Positions 53,683-62,991 of a stretch of 64,000 nucleotides of DNA are shown here, in pieces. A model generated the notes under the pieces. That model did not search any database. It worked only from the letters and a program-made list of their open reading frames with translations, and was not told the origin of the DNA. A program made the position numbers and the translations under genes. The number at the start of each line of letters is the position of its first letter. The first letter of the stretch is position 1. The DNA lies in contig NZ_AUXT01000169.1 in the NCBI RefSeq assembly GCF_001625595.1, forward strand, positions 1 through 64,000, read 5' to 3'. Origin of the DNA: Pseudoalteromonas luteoviolacea NCIMB 1942. Its GTDB lineage: Bacteria; Pseudomonadota; Gammaproteobacteria; Enterobacterales; Alteromonadaceae.

Positions 53683-54460
53683 AAACCTCTCCCTGCTCTT
53701 GGGCCTCTAATTGCAAAGTCTTTTCAAACATCGCTTCCCACATCTCTTCTTGTACTTTGAGCATTTCGTTGGCACCAAACATAATTTCATTGAGATCGCT
53801 CTGTGATTGACAATTATTGATGACACATTGGCGGGCATCTTCTGCGTGACGCTCTTCCACCCCATTGTCTACATGAGCATTAAAATAGATTTCCACCTTG
53901 TTTAGGTACTGCTCTTTATCTAGATGCTCACGGGTTAAACGGAACCCTTCCCTAAAGGCTGTGAGCATGTGATCAGCATGGGTTTCAAGAGCCATAGCAA
54001 CACCTAGCATTCTCTGGTAACTATTTGAAATAAGTGATGTTACTCGCTCTCGATAGGCCAGTGTTTCAGGTAAAATATAACGGCTATTCTTTGCATCTAT
54101 GACCTTTAAAGGGTGTAAATCAAACTCCATACCACCAAATAAATTTAATGCATTTTCCATGAATACTTCGTGGCAGTGGGCTTTATTACCCATGCCTGTC
54201 TCTTCACCAAGAATATAAGAGAATAAGATTAATGTATCCATGTCATTGACTTCTGCAGCTCTTGCACAAACATGCGCAATTCCTTTTACCGTTAACTCAG
54301 TGCGATAAAAGAAGTTGGCCCTAAATAATGCATAACTTTCAGGGCTCCATTTATTTTCTGCTAAGTGTAAAAAGTACTTGTTTTTAAATATTTTATGATT
54401 TTCTAATTCGGTTAAGAACGCATCAAGCTCAGCTTTTTGATTAATGTTATTTGCAGACAT
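53675..54460 (-). CDS. Haem-oxygenase-like diiron oxidase (TenA-like superfamily)
   Basis: 261 residues, all helical. Candidate metal ligands are EETGMGNKAHCHE (Glu/His), LETHADHML (Glu/His) and FNAHVDNGVEERHAEDA (His/Asp/Glu/His), the pattern of iron-containing redox enzymes (HDO family, such as those that cleave or desaturate fatty acids and amino acids). The first gene of the six-gene operon; the ATG at 54460 has an AAGGAAT site. Pairing with an aminotransferase and flavoprotein suggests oxidative tailoring of an amino acid-derived small molecule. Its exact chemistry is not visible. Confidence 0.85.
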   Translation of the reverse strand: MSANNINQKAELDAFLTELENHKIFKNKYFLHLAENKWSPESYALFRANFFYRTELTVKGIAHVCARAAEVNDMDTLILFSYILGEETGMGNKAHCHEVFMENALNLFGGMEFDLHPLKVIDAKNSRYILPETLAYRERVTSLISNSYQRMLGVAMALETHADHMLTAFREGFRLTREHLDKEQYLNKVEIYFNAHVDNGVEERHAEDARQCVINNCQSQSDLNEIMFGANEMLKVQEEMWEAMFEKTLQLEAQEQGEVYA

Positions 54461-55022
54461 ATGTAATTCCTTTTTGGTTATTCAAGTTTTTTAAACGGAC
54501 AGCTGTTAATGCAAAAGGATTGCTGTTTTAAGAGTATTTGATCGATAGTTAAGATCAAAGTATTAGACCTATGTCTAGGTATCGTCTGCGTTTCAGATAA
54601 AGGTATGATTATGATATTGAGGTTGATTGTTATTCTTATTTGGTTTGTGAGGTAATTTAAATGACGGTTTCAAGGTTTTATTTTACTAAATATGATATCT
54701 GGTTGTTTAATATAGTTTTGATGAGGTAGATGAGCTTATTAATAAAAGTGGATTGTTTTACTATTTTTAAAGGTAACAGGTTGTTACTAATTTAGTTGGG
54801 TAATAAGCTATTATTTTTTATAAAAAAATGAAATATAAGTGATGGAAAGGTGGATTTACTTTATCTCTTTTTTGTTGCAAGTGGTCTAACCATCATGTAG
54901 TGAATAAATATTTTTATTTTTTCAATTTTAGCTGATAGTAAGAAGCTATTTTATATTTTAAGGTGAAAGGGGGGGAACAATGGCACTATTGCATTGTGAA
55001 CATGCATGGCAAAACTGAGCTG
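54461..55022. promoter_or_regulatory. AT-rich control region before the six-gene operon
   Basis: 562 bases, very AT-rich, lying between the AraC-type regulator (upstream, same strand) and the diiron-enzyme gene. No long ORF is supported. It should hold the operon promoter and regulator sites. On the plus strand a G7 run and ATG at 54980 open a 12-codon ORF ending at 55018 that may not be real. Confidence 0.5.
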
Positions 55023-56252
55023 TTATACCTTAGTACTCGCTGCGTGATGCCGTTTTTTGTATTGACTAGGTGTGAGATCAGTATGCTTTTTAAAGGCAGT
55101 ATAAAATGCAGACTTGGAGTTAAAACCCACTGCCATGGCGACATCAAGGATTGTCTTATCTGTTGTTTGTAAATATTCCTGCGCTGCAATAACACGGTAT
55201 TTATTTACGAAGTCAAAAAAACGCACTCCCAGAGTTTCGTTTAATGTTTGCGATATATAGTTGGGTGACGTGTGTATATGTGCTGCGAGCTTTGGCAATG
55301 ATAAAGCGGCATCAAGGTAAAGTTGGTCCTCCTTCATGGCCTGTGCTATTTTTTTTGCAATGTTGGCCGCTTGATTTGTACTCAGTGCACTGCGTTGGTA
55401 TTTTTGTTCCTTGTTATCTGTTGCTTCATTGACAGAGACAAATTCGAACGCGTTTGTGTCGGCACAAGGCGCTGAGCCATAAAGTTCTGCGAATCCTGGT
55501 TTTTGTCTTAGCCCCCAAAGTGCTAGACTATATATCACCACAAAAACCATCAATGCATATAACTGTGCATCATAGTGTATCGGGCTAAAGAGGTTGTCGA
55601 GAACCAAGTTAACCGCGGTAAATACCCATGCCCCACCTACGATAATCAGTAGCCAGTTTAACCAACGTAGTTCTTTTTGTTCGGTTGAGGCAAACACATC
55701 CTGAAGTTGTGTACGGTAAATTCTTAGTCTCACAACGATTTTGTAGGCGTACCAAGTAGACTGTAATACCCAGCCTAATACGCTCAAAAATGCAGATATC
55801 AGTAAGCCATAAATGATATTGCGGATAAGGTTAGGCGCTTTTTCAACAACACTGAGTTCTTCTGTAACTAATACTGCATGTAAGTATTGTGTTGGTAAGC
55901 AAAACGCAACTAAGGCAATAAACCCACCAAAAGCCGCAGGCACCAAATGCCGACTATCCCTGAGTTCAAGTTGCCAGGGTACTTGGTTGGTTAGTCCCTT
56001 AGTGTATAGCCATAAACAAGGCGCAATTAACAGTAGAGCTGGTAACGACAGAATGAGACTGAACACTTGAAACTGAGGTACCAGCTGCTGGATTGATGGC
56101 ATGCAATTGACCACGCCAATCGACATTAAGCACAGCGCCAAAGGCCAATACACTTGTTTGCCATGTGCGCGCAAAACCAGTTGATGGGTGCTAAAGAGGA
56201 TGATGCACAGCGTCGCAATATTGAGAGAAAAGAGAATCGGCTGATCACTCAT
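55023..56252 (-). CDS. AraC-family regulator with membrane sensor domain
   Basis: 409 residues. Residues 1-240 form about seven helices (LNIATLCIILFSTHQLVL, WPLALCLMSIGVVNCM, and others). The C-terminal AraC HTH (about 295-405) has LYLDAALSLPKLAAHIHTSPNYISQTLNE and the signature TILDVAMAVGFNSKSAFYTAFKKHTDLTPSQYKKR. It lies 560 bases upstream of the six-gene operon on the same strand and is the best candidate for controlling it. Membrane AraC regulators of this type exist in marine bacteria; the signal is unknown. Confidence 0.92.
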   Translation of the reverse strand: MSDQPILFSLNIATLCIILFSTHQLVLRAHGKQVYWPLALCLMSIGVVNCMPSIQQLVPQFQVFSLILSLPALLLIAPCLWLYTKGLTNQVPWQLELRDSRHLVPAAFGGFIALVAFCLPTQYLHAVLVTEELSVVEKAPNLIRNIIYGLLISAFLSVLGWVLQSTWYAYKIVVRLRIYRTQLQDVFASTEQKELRWLNWLLIIVGGAWVFTAVNLVLDNLFSPIHYDAQLYALMVFVVIYSLALWGLRQKPGFAELYGSAPCADTNAFEFVSVNEATDNKEQKYQRSALSTNQAANIAKKIAQAMKEDQLYLDAALSLPKLAAHIHTSPNYISQTLNETLGVRFFDFVNKYRVIAAQEYLQTTDKTILDVAMAVGFNSKSAFYTAFKKHTDLTPSQYKKRHHAASTKV

Positions 56253-56440
56253 CTGTTGGCTCCGTGATTTTGTTTATATATTTAAAGTAAGCTTTATTTA
56301 CAAAGCCCTAGTATTATTTAAGACGCTTATTTCAGGTGCTTTTCAGATGAAAAGTGTCCTCGCCAATAAGGCTGGACGAGACTTTTTCTGGTTTGCGACA
56401 TAGTGGATGCACGATTTAGCAAACCCAAAGAGAGTAATCA

Positions 56441-57148
56441 ATGGCAGCACAAATTCAGCATACTAAACAGGTGATTAAATTCAACTGGCCCGTGGTGAGC
56501 GGGTTATTATTAATAACGGCGATACCTGGTATCCCTGCTATTTTTATCGTTGCCTTAGTCTTACTAGGCAGCGGTGCTGTGGCAGGGGCATCGGATGTTA
56601 TCAATGCTCAGTACTTTGCAACTCCAGCAGCGATACTAACGCATGCATCGGCTGGGGCGCTCTTCTTTTTGATGATGCCTTGGCAGTTTTCACCCCGCAT
56701 GAGAGTGTGTCGGCCTACGTTACATAAAGTTGGTGGCCAACTGGTTGTAGTCTCAGGCTGTGTCATGGCTATTTCAGGAGTTTGGATGCATTTGATGCTT
56801 ACACCCAATGAACTGGGTGGGCGTTTTGTGTCGCTGTTGATCATGAGCGTGGCGATTTGTGGCGCTTTTTGTGCAGCCATCGCACATGTAAAAAAAGGAC
56901 GTATTACACAGCATAAAAAATGGATGATACGGGCTGCAGCCCTTGCTTTAGCAGCAATTACCCCTTTATTTACAGGAGCTTTGTTACAGCTTGTGTTTAG
57001 CGCGTGGGAAGGTGTTTATGAAACCCTACTGGCATTTCATCATAACTATGATCGACTCATCGCCATGGTGATTAACTTGGTCATTGTGGAAGTGATTATT
57101 AGGCAAAAGAGCATATCTCAACCCAGTACACTGGCTTTATCTGAGTAG
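56441..57148 (+). CDS. DUF2306 membrane protein
   Basis: 235 residues with about seven helices. LTHASAGALFFLMMPWQFSPRMRVCRPTLHKVGGQLVVVSG carries the conserved HxxxGxxxxxxxPWQF and LHKxxG motifs of DUF2306, and HKKWMIRAAALALAAITP fits the end. Function unknown. It is divergent from the AraC gene and followed by an SDR gene, probably as a separate unit. Confidence 0.88.
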   Translation: MAAQIQHTKQVIKFNWPVVSGLLLITAIPGIPAIFIVALVLLGSGAVAGASDVINAQYFATPAAILTHASAGALFFLMMPWQFSPRMRVCRPTLHKVGGQLVVVSGCVMAISGVWMHLMLTPNELGGRFVSLLIMSVAICGAFCAAIAHVKKGRITQHKKWMIRAAALALAAITPLFTGALLQLVFSAWEGVYETLLAFHHNYDRLIAMVINLVIVEVIIRQKSISQPSTLALSE

Positions 57149-57296
57149 TTTTATTGAAAATAATGTGCTTTAAATATTTATTATCAAAAATATATTGAAA
57201 CTGATTTGATTGCAAAAGCCCTTATCAAGAAAAGCGTTGCTGGTAATCTTACTAAGTACGGCTCATGGTAACGATGACGAACACAAAGGGGTAAGC

Positions 57297-58103
57297 ATGA
57301 AAAAGACCGTTTTAATTACAGGTTCCACTGATGGTATTGGGCTTGCGACAGCAAGGACATTACTATCGATGGGGCACCGAGTGCTATTGCATGGTCGTAG
57401 TCAGAGTAAACTGGACTCGGTTTATAGTGAATTGTCAGAGCAGTTTGGCCAAAATGTGGTGTTTCGCTATCGCGCTGATCTATCAATTGCGCAGGAGTTG
57501 AGGTCATTTGTTGCAGCGGTGCGTCTAGATCACGATAGCTTGGATGTCCTGATCAATAACGCGGGTGTTTTTAACACCGCACAAACTGTGTCCGCAGATA
57601 ATTTAGATATACGCTTTATGGTCAACACGATTGCGCCTTTTATTTTAACAGCGCAATTGCTTGCATTACTTGAGCCGCAAGGTCGGGTTGTTAACCTATC
57701 TTCTGCGGCACAAGCACCCTTTAGTGCACCTGAATTAACAAAACCAAGTGCGCTATCCAATGGTACGGTTTACGCAAAAAGTAAGTTGGCACTTACTATG
57801 TGGTCTAGCGTCCTTGGCGAGAAATATAAAGACAGTGGGCCAATGATCGTTGCGGTGAATCCAAAGTCATTTTTGGGGAGTAAAATGGTGCATGAAGCCT
57901 ATGGTATGCAGGGAAGTAGCGTGCAGCAAGGCGCTGATATTTTAGTCGAGGCAGCGCTTTCAGATGCTTTTGCACAAGCGGGAGGCTTATATTTCGATAA
58001 TGACATTGGGCAGTTTAGTGCGCCACACAGCGCCGCGTCAGACCCTGTGTTAGCTGATGATCTCATAGCGACGCTGGCATCGTTATCGGCGCAATTAAAC
58101 TAA
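57297..58103 (+). CDS. Short-chain dehydrogenase/reductase
   Basis: 268 residues from the ATG at 57297 (AAAGGGG in front); a longer frame lacks a ribosome site. Cofactor motif TGSTDGIGLATA, NNAG (about 85), catalytic Ser (NLSSAAQ) and YAKSK (YxxxK). HGRSQSK suggests NADP(H). It is a cytoplasmic oxidoreductase of unknown substrate. It ends 5 bases before the convergent LysR gene. Confidence 0.92.
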   Translation: MKKTVLITGSTDGIGLATARTLLSMGHRVLLHGRSQSKLDSVYSELSEQFGQNVVFRYRADLSIAQELRSFVAAVRLDHDSLDVLINNAGVFNTAQTVSADNLDIRFMVNTIAPFILTAQLLALLEPQGRVVNLSSAAQAPFSAPELTKPSALSNGTVYAKSKLALTMWSSVLGEKYKDSGPMIVAVNPKSFLGSKMVHEAYGMQGSSVQQGADILVEAALSDAFAQAGGLYFDNDIGQFSAPHSAASDPVLADDLIATLASLSAQLN

Positions 58104-58108
58104 AACGG

Positions 58109-58999
58109 CTATTCCCAATAAGGTACGTCACCAATGTAAGCTTTGAGATAATCAATAAAAACCCGCACTTTGGGTGCCAATAAGCGTGAATTAGGATAAA
58201 CGGCCCAAAGTGCAGTATCGTTGACCAAAGGTGTGTCTTTGAGTATTTGAACAAGCTTTCCTTCCTGCAGTGCTTGGTAAGCACACCACATAGAGCAAAG
58301 TGTTATACCCATCCCGCGAATGCAGGCATCTCTTATTGCTTCCCCATTATCAATTTGTACGCCACTGTGAGGTTTAAATTTTATATTGCCCGGTGAATTG
58401 GCAAACACCCAATGATCTATGCCGGTTAAATTGATAGTGGGGTGTGATTGCAACTCTTCAGGTGAGTGTGGCATACCATATTCGGCGATATAATCAGGAG
58501 AGGCGCAAAGAATACGCGTATCACTCGCGAGCTTGCTGGCAACTAGACTGGAGTCACTGAGTGCGGCATTGCGTATAGCTATATCGAACCCACCCTCAAC
58601 CATGTCTACGATGGTATCACTCAAACGCAGGTCAATCTTTAGCTCTGGGTAGATCTGCGTAAACTCTGCCAGCGCTGGCACAATGTGCATGCGCCCGAAA
58701 GAAGCAGGAGCGGTGATCCGTAAGGTACCTTGTGGGGTGTGACTACCAGCGCCAATTGCCGCTTTGGCGCTCTCGATATTTTCTAAAACGGACTCTGCAT
58801 GGGGTAAAAATACGAGCCCTTCTTCTGTTAAAGACACCTTGCGTGTTGTTCTGTACAGCAGCTTAGTGCCCAGTGTTTCTTCGAGTTTATTGATGTGAGC
58901 GCTGGCAACGGCTGCGGATAAGCCCAGCTCCTTTCCAGCTAGGCTGATATTGTGCGTAGCGGCAATGCGGGTAAATAGCTTTAAATGTGCGATATTCAT
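58109..58999 (-). CDS. LysR-family transcriptional regulator
   Basis: 296 residues from the ATG at 58999; the longer frame adds a hydrophobic stretch uncharacteristic of the family. The HTH is LKLFTRIAATHNISLAGKELGLSAAVASAHINKLEETLG, and the effector domain ends at YLKAYIG. It is divergent from the MDR oxidoreductase at 59098, the usual arrangement in which LysR controls the divergent gene. Confidence 0.92.
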   Translation of the reverse strand: MNIAHLKLFTRIAATHNISLAGKELGLSAAVASAHINKLEETLGTKLLYRTTRKVSLTEEGLVFLPHAESVLENIESAKAAIGAGSHTPQGTLRITAPASFGRMHIVPALAEFTQIYPELKIDLRLSDTIVDMVEGGFDIAIRNAALSDSSLVASKLASDTRILCASPDYIAEYGMPHSPEELQSHPTINLTGIDHWVFANSPGNIKFKPHSGVQIDNGEAIRDACIRGMGITLCSMWCAYQALQEGKLVQILKDTPLVNDTALWAVYPNSRLLAPKVRVFIDYLKAYIGDVPYWE

Positions 59000-59097
59000 T
59001 ATCAATAAAATCTTAAAACTGATTGTAATTATGTAGATATTATCAAAATTATAGTTAAAAAATATACTAAATCCATTCAATCAGTGAGGATTTAATT
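59000..59097. promoter_or_regulatory. Divergent LysR/MDR promoter region
   Basis: 98 bases, AT-rich with ATAATTACA-like elements on both strands; LysR sites (T-N11-A) probably lie here, but none is unique by eye. Confidence 0.4.
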
Positions 59098-60090
59098 ATG
59101 AAAGCAATGACAATCAATTCATTTGGTAGCAGCGACGTTTTTGTTGAATCAGAGGTAGCAAAACCTGAAGTAACAGCTGGCCACGTACTGATAAAAGTAA
59201 TGGCGAGTAGTGTAAATACTGTAGACACTATGATCCGTGAAATGGGTCCTGCGTTGCCGCTTTCCCCTGCATTGCCTGCCATTCTGGGTATGGACTTTGC
59301 GGGTGTTGTTGAGTCTGTTGGTGCGGACGTAGACGGTTTTCAAGTAGGAGATGCAGTTTACGGTTGTGCAGGAGGTTTGGCGGATCTTCAAGGAGCGCTT
59401 GCACAGTACATGGTGGCTGACGCCAAACTCATTGCCCACAAACCTAAGCGTTTAAACATGGTGCAAGCTGCGGCATTACCTCTTGTAGGGATCACGGCTT
59501 ACGAAGGCTTGCAACGTGCGGGTATCTCGAGTGGACAAAAGGTATTGGTGCATGGTGGAGCAGGAGGAGTGGGCCATATAGCATTGCAGTTGGCGAAGCA
59601 CTTTGGTGCAGATGTATATGCTACTGGTAGCAAAGATACACAGCTTGAGCTGATAAAGCAGCTCGGTGCCACGCCTATTAACTATCAAACTGAATCGGTC
59701 ACTGATTATGTAGCGACGCACACCGAAGGTGCGGGTTTCGATTTGGTGTATGACTCAGTCGGCGGTGGCAACTTACTGAACTCCTTTGAAGCGGCTGCAC
59801 TCAATGGCCAAGTCGCAACGACCGTATCATTGGCGGAGATTGATTTGTCTGTCGCTCATTTTAAAGGTTTGTCCTTGCACGTGGTATTTATGCTGATCCC
59901 AATGCTGCATAACGTGAAACGCGCAGAGCATCATCAAATTCTCGCCGCAATGGCTGATATTGTGGATTCTGGAAACTTAACCCCTGTACTGGATAACAGC
60001 ACTTTTTCATTTGCTGAGATAGCTAAAGCGCACGACAGGCTGGCCAGTGGTCAAGCGATGGGGAAAGTGATTGTCAGCAATCAGTGGTAA
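59098..60090 (+). CDS. MDR-family NADPH oxidoreductase (quinone reductase-like)
   Basis: 330 residues with the GroES-like start (EVTAGHVLIKVMASSVNTVD) and Rossmann motif VLVHGGAGGVGHIALQLAKHFG. AALPLVGITAYEGL is typical of quinone oxidoreductase/zeta-crystallin enzymes. No clear zinc ligands (no Cys in the catalytic loop), so it is probably a zinc-independent reductase of quinones or enones. It is divergent from a LysR regulator and likely induced by electrophiles. Confidence 0.92.
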   Translation: MKAMTINSFGSSDVFVESEVAKPEVTAGHVLIKVMASSVNTVDTMIREMGPALPLSPALPAILGMDFAGVVESVGADVDGFQVGDAVYGCAGGLADLQGALAQYMVADAKLIAHKPKRLNMVQAAALPLVGITAYEGLQRAGISSGQKVLVHGGAGGVGHIALQLAKHFGADVYATGSKDTQLELIKQLGATPINYQTESVTDYVATHTEGAGFDLVYDSVGGGNLLNSFEAAALNGQVATTVSLAEIDLSVAHFKGLSLHVVFMLIPMLHNVKRAEHHQILAAMADIVDSGNLTPVLDNSTFSFAEIAKAHDRLASGQAMGKVIVSNQW

Positions 60091-60192
60091 TTGGCGGCCA
60101 ACAGAGAAACACTGACAATATTGCAAAGATTAAAATAGGTGCGCTTTTTGGGCACTGCCGCTATTATAAATTTATGATTCTAAGTTTATGAG

Positions 60193-60387
60193 TTGTCAGT
60201 GTCTTTTTACTTGTTATCACTATTACTGATTTTTGCGTTATTTGGGGTCGCTTCCACTTACTTGCTGCGCTTTATGTATTGCTACTGGATCAAAAAACGA
60301 TTGGTCTTAAAATATTTGGGGCTTGCGGGATTGTGTGTGGTATGTGTTGTGCCACTGGTTGCACTGAACTATTTTCTGGCTGGGTAG
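60193..60387 (+). CDS. Small membrane protein, unknown
   Basis: About 62-64 residues with two helices (FYLLSLLLIFALFGVASTYLL and YLGLAGLCVVCVVPLVALNYFL) and a basic loop (YWIKKRL). The start is TTG or, two codons later, GTG; no ATG is in frame. Its end is only a few bases before a strong terminator, which supports reality. No family recognised. Confidence 0.5.
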   Translation: MSVSFYLLSLLLIFALFGVASTYLLRFMYCYWIKKRLVLKYLGLAGLCVVCVVPLVALNYFLAG

Positions 60388-60390
60388 ATA

Positions 60391-60418
60391 GACAGTAGCT
60401 AGTCAGCTACTGTCTTTT
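60391..60418. terminator. Strong hairpin between convergent genes
   Basis: GACAGTAGCT, AGTC loop, AGCTACTGTC, then TTTT. The 10-bp perfect stem ends just before the minus-strand lipoprotein gene. It serves both directions. Confidence 0.92.
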
Positions 60419-60421
60419 CAC

Positions 60422-60805
60422 TTATTTGAGCACAATGGATTGGCAGGTACTGCTGATGCACAAGGCTTGTATAGGTAAAACGGGTTCACACATATCACTG
60501 GCAATCGCGTCTCTATTTCTGGCTTTCTCTTCAGCTGTTATTAGTTGTGCTGCTCGCTCTACTTGCGCTTCATCCACGTTGCGAGAAGAATACACCAAAT
60601 ATTTGCTCGGCCCGCCGCACGTCAATCGCTCACCGACGGCAATGACCTTACACTGAAAGCTTGCATCACAGCCTTTATCCGCAATGAGTTGGTCGAGTGA
60701 TCCTTCTTCATGCTCAACCTGTTGCTCTGTTGCTGTGTAAGAGGTCTCACACCCAGCTAAAAGCGTAAGTGCTATGCCAAAGATCGTACCGGCCTTTCGC
60801 TTCAT
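60422..60805 (-). CDS. Cys-rich lipoprotein, paralogue of the upstream gene
   Basis: 127 residues. Lipobox LTLLAGCE (Cys about 19). The domain (about 40-127) has GCDASFQCKVIAVGERLTCGGPSKYLVYSS, DMCEPV and ALCISSTCQS, six Cys suited to disulfides. The same pattern occurs in the gene just upstream (60802-61383), with which it overlaps by 4 bases, so this is a tandem duplication. Similar lipoproteins are known only as hypothetical. No function assigned. Confidence 0.85.
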   Translation of the reverse strand: MKRKAGTIFGIALTLLAGCETSYTATEQQVEHEEGSLDQLIADKGCDASFQCKVIAVGERLTCGGPSKYLVYSSRNVDEAQVERAAQLITAEEKARNRDAIASDMCEPVLPIQALCISSTCQSIVLK

Positions 60806-61383
60806 CGATAGTCCCTAATTGGTGATTTGTTTGTGCCCTCTAGTTTAACACAAGTATTTTCAATACATTGCGTTGCCGGTTGACGTAAATGTTCGCAAAT
60901 ACTGATCATGCCTGTTTTGGCGTTATACTGTGACTCTGCGTGGGTTAACTTTTTAGCCAATTCATAGACCTTTTTTTGGTCAGCAGTTTTGGTTGAAAAC
61001 ACTAAGTAACTAGATGGTCCACCGCAAGCTCTACTCCCTACCGGAATTGCCTGACATTGACTACTGCTATCACAGCTTTTGTCTTTAGTAATGAACTTTA
61101 AATAGGCATATTGATTTTTAAGTGTTGCTTCATCAATTGCGCCTTGATCGTACTTGGCTATTGGTTCAGCTTTGGTGACTATTGAAGCTGGAAGAGGCTT
61201 ACTGAGTCCAGCATCATGGCGAGTGGCTGACTTAGTCTGCAAAGTTGCAGGTGCCTTTGTGTTTTTAACTTCTTTCGTTTGTTGTTGTGGCTTTTCCGGT
61301 TGCGTTTGCTCTGGGCCGGCTTCCGTACTTGAACATCCTGATATTATTACTAGGCTAGCGAGTGTTAGCTTAAGTGCGTTCAT
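60802..61383 (-). CDS. Cys-rich lipoprotein with long linker, paralogue
   Basis: 193 residues. Lipobox LVIISGCSS (Cys about 16). A Pro/Gln/Lys/Thr-rich linker (about 20-75) would span from the membrane. The C-terminal domain has DKSCDSSSQCQAIPVGSRACGGPSSYLVFSTK, ISICEHL and TQCIENTCVKLEG, aligning with the 60422 protein. The two genes overlap at ATGA-type junctions. Possibly a periplasmic or outer-membrane binding module; function unknown. Confidence 0.85.
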   Translation of the reverse strand: MNALKLTLASLVIISGCSSTEAGPEQTQPEKPQQQTKEVKNTKAPATLQTKSATRHDAGLSKPLPASIVTKAEPIAKYDQGAIDEATLKNQYAYLKFITKDKSCDSSSQCQAIPVGSRACGGPSSYLVFSTKTADQKKVYELAKKLTHAESQYNAKTGMISICEHLRQPATQCIENTCVKLEGTNKSPIRDYR

Positions 61384-61511
61384 AATCTATCCTGTTTTTT
61401 TATTCACAGTGTGCCGCGCTTTTTCCTTAGATACAAGTGAAAGCGTTTGAGGGTAAGTGAACTGACCCTGAGTAAAATCTACACAATTAATACTGAATTG
61501 TTAAGTTGGCC

Positions 61512-61554
61512 ACTGCTCACCTTTATTGATGCTGAATAGCGTCAAGTGAGCAGT
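61512..61554. repeat. Inverted repeat downstream of fumC
   Basis: ACTGCTCAC (61512-61520) and GTGAGCAGT (61546-61554) are perfect arms, extended by TTGG/CCAA with a bulge. It may stop transcription from either side (lipoprotein promoter region or fumC end). Long loop, no T-run. Confidence 0.45.
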
Positions 61555-61606
61555 CCAATTGTGTAGTTGCAGTTCACACCCTCTATAAGATTAGAGCGCT
61601 TTTAAC

Positions 61607-62983
61607 TTACAGACCACCCTCGGTGAGCTTTTGCGGATCAAGCAAGATTTTTAGCTCATCTTCGCTCAGGTCCGTGTGTTCTGCTGCAACTTCAATAATA
61701 GGGCGTCCTTCTTTATATGCCAACTTGGCGATGGCAGCCGCTTTTTCGTATCCGATCACAGGATTAAGGGCTGTAACCAAAATTGGATTGCGGGACAGTG
61801 CCTGTTGGATACTTTGCTCATTCACTTTGAATGTGGCGATAGCTTTATCCGCCACCAAACGGGATATGTTTGCAAGTAACTCAATACTTTGCAAAATATT
61901 AAAAGCAATAACAGGCAGCATCACATTTAGTTCAAAGTTACCCGACTGCCCGCCAACAGTAATGGTTGCATCATTACCAATGACTTGCGCACTTACCATC
62001 GCTGCGGCCTCTGGGATCACTGGGTTTACTTTCCCAGGCATGATAGATGAACCCGGTTGTAGCGCCTGTAGCTCAATTTCAGATAAACCCGCCAGTGGAC
62101 CCGAATTCATCCAACGCAAGTCATTGGCGATTTTCATATTCGCGACTGCTAACGTTTTTAATTGGCCAGATAGCGCTACAATGGCATCCTGTGAGCCTAT
62201 ATTGTAGAAAAAGTTTTGGCTCGGGCTGAAGCGAATACCCACATTACTGCTGAGGTATGTATTGAACGTTGCAGCAAATTGTTTATCTGCATTGACGCCT
62301 GTACCTACAGCAGTGCCGCCTTGGCCTAACTGATACACTTTATCAAGCGCCGCTAAAATGCCTTCATAGGCAGAGTCGATTTGTTGTTGCCAGCTGCTAA
62401 GTGTTTGAGCAAATGTCACTGGCATGGCATCCATTAAGTGGGTACGACCAGTTTTAACGTGATGACCTACTTCTTTACTCTTTCTCTCGATTGTTTGCGA
62501 CAGGTGCTTCAATGCCGGTAGGAGTTCATAAACGGCCGATGTTGCACTACTTACGTGAATAGCTGTTGGGATAACGTCATTAGAGCTTTGTCCCATATTA
62601 ACGTCATCATTGGGGTGAATGGTTAAGCCACTTTGCTGGCTAGCGAGCGTTGCGATCACTTCATTGGCATTCATATTGGAGCTAGTGCCAGAACCTGTTT
62701 GGAATACATCTACAGGAAATTGATCAAGGTGCTGACCGTCAATGAGTGCTTGGCAGGCTGTTGCAATGGCTTTTGCTTTCTCTTTGTCTAAGTGACCAAG
62801 CTCAGCATTCGCTTCAGCTGCAGCTTGCTTGATATAGGCAAGAGCGCGAATAAAGCTATCTGGCATGGTTAGCCCACTGACGGGAAAGTTATTCACAGCA
62901 CGTTGCGTCTGTGCTTGGTATAGTGCTGTTTCAGGTACTTCTAAAGTGCCCATGCTATCAGATGCGGTACGGTAAGTTGTCAT
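61607..62983 (-). CDS. fumC: Class II fumarate hydratase
   Basis: FumC interconverts fumarate and malate without an iron-sulfur cluster. 458 residues with GSGTSSNMNANEV (about 96-108), SSNDVIPTAIH, the signature GSSIMPGKVNP, and HLMDAMPVT. Length is standard. It follows a small gene by 8 bases, and that gene has a Fur-type dyad in front, so fumC would be made under iron limitation, replacing the iron-dependent fumarases. This matches the fagA-fumC arrangement known from pseudomonads. Confidence 0.97.
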   Translation of the reverse strand: MTTYRTASDSMGTLEVPETALYQAQTQRAVNNFPVSGLTMPDSFIRALAYIKQAAAEANAELGHLDKEKAKAIATACQALIDGQHLDQFPVDVFQTGSGTSSNMNANEVIATLASQQSGLTIHPNDDVNMGQSSNDVIPTAIHVSSATSAVYELLPALKHLSQTIERKSKEVGHHVKTGRTHLMDAMPVTFAQTLSSWQQQIDSAYEGILAALDKVYQLGQGGTAVGTGVNADKQFAATFNTYLSSNVGIRFSPSQNFFYNIGSQDAIVALSGQLKTLAVANMKIANDLRWMNSGPLAGLSEIELQALQPGSSIMPGKVNPVIPEAAAMVSAQVIGNDATITVGGQSGNFELNVMLPVIAFNILQSIELLANISRLVADKAIATFKVNEQSIQQALSRNPILVTALNPVIGYEKAAAIAKLAYKEGRPIIEVAAEHTDLSEDELKILLDPQKLTEGGL

Positions 62984-62991
62984 ACTGACTC

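Noticed and set aside
54963..55172. 70-residue plus-strand ORF
   Set aside because: Antisense to the conserved AraC HTH region.
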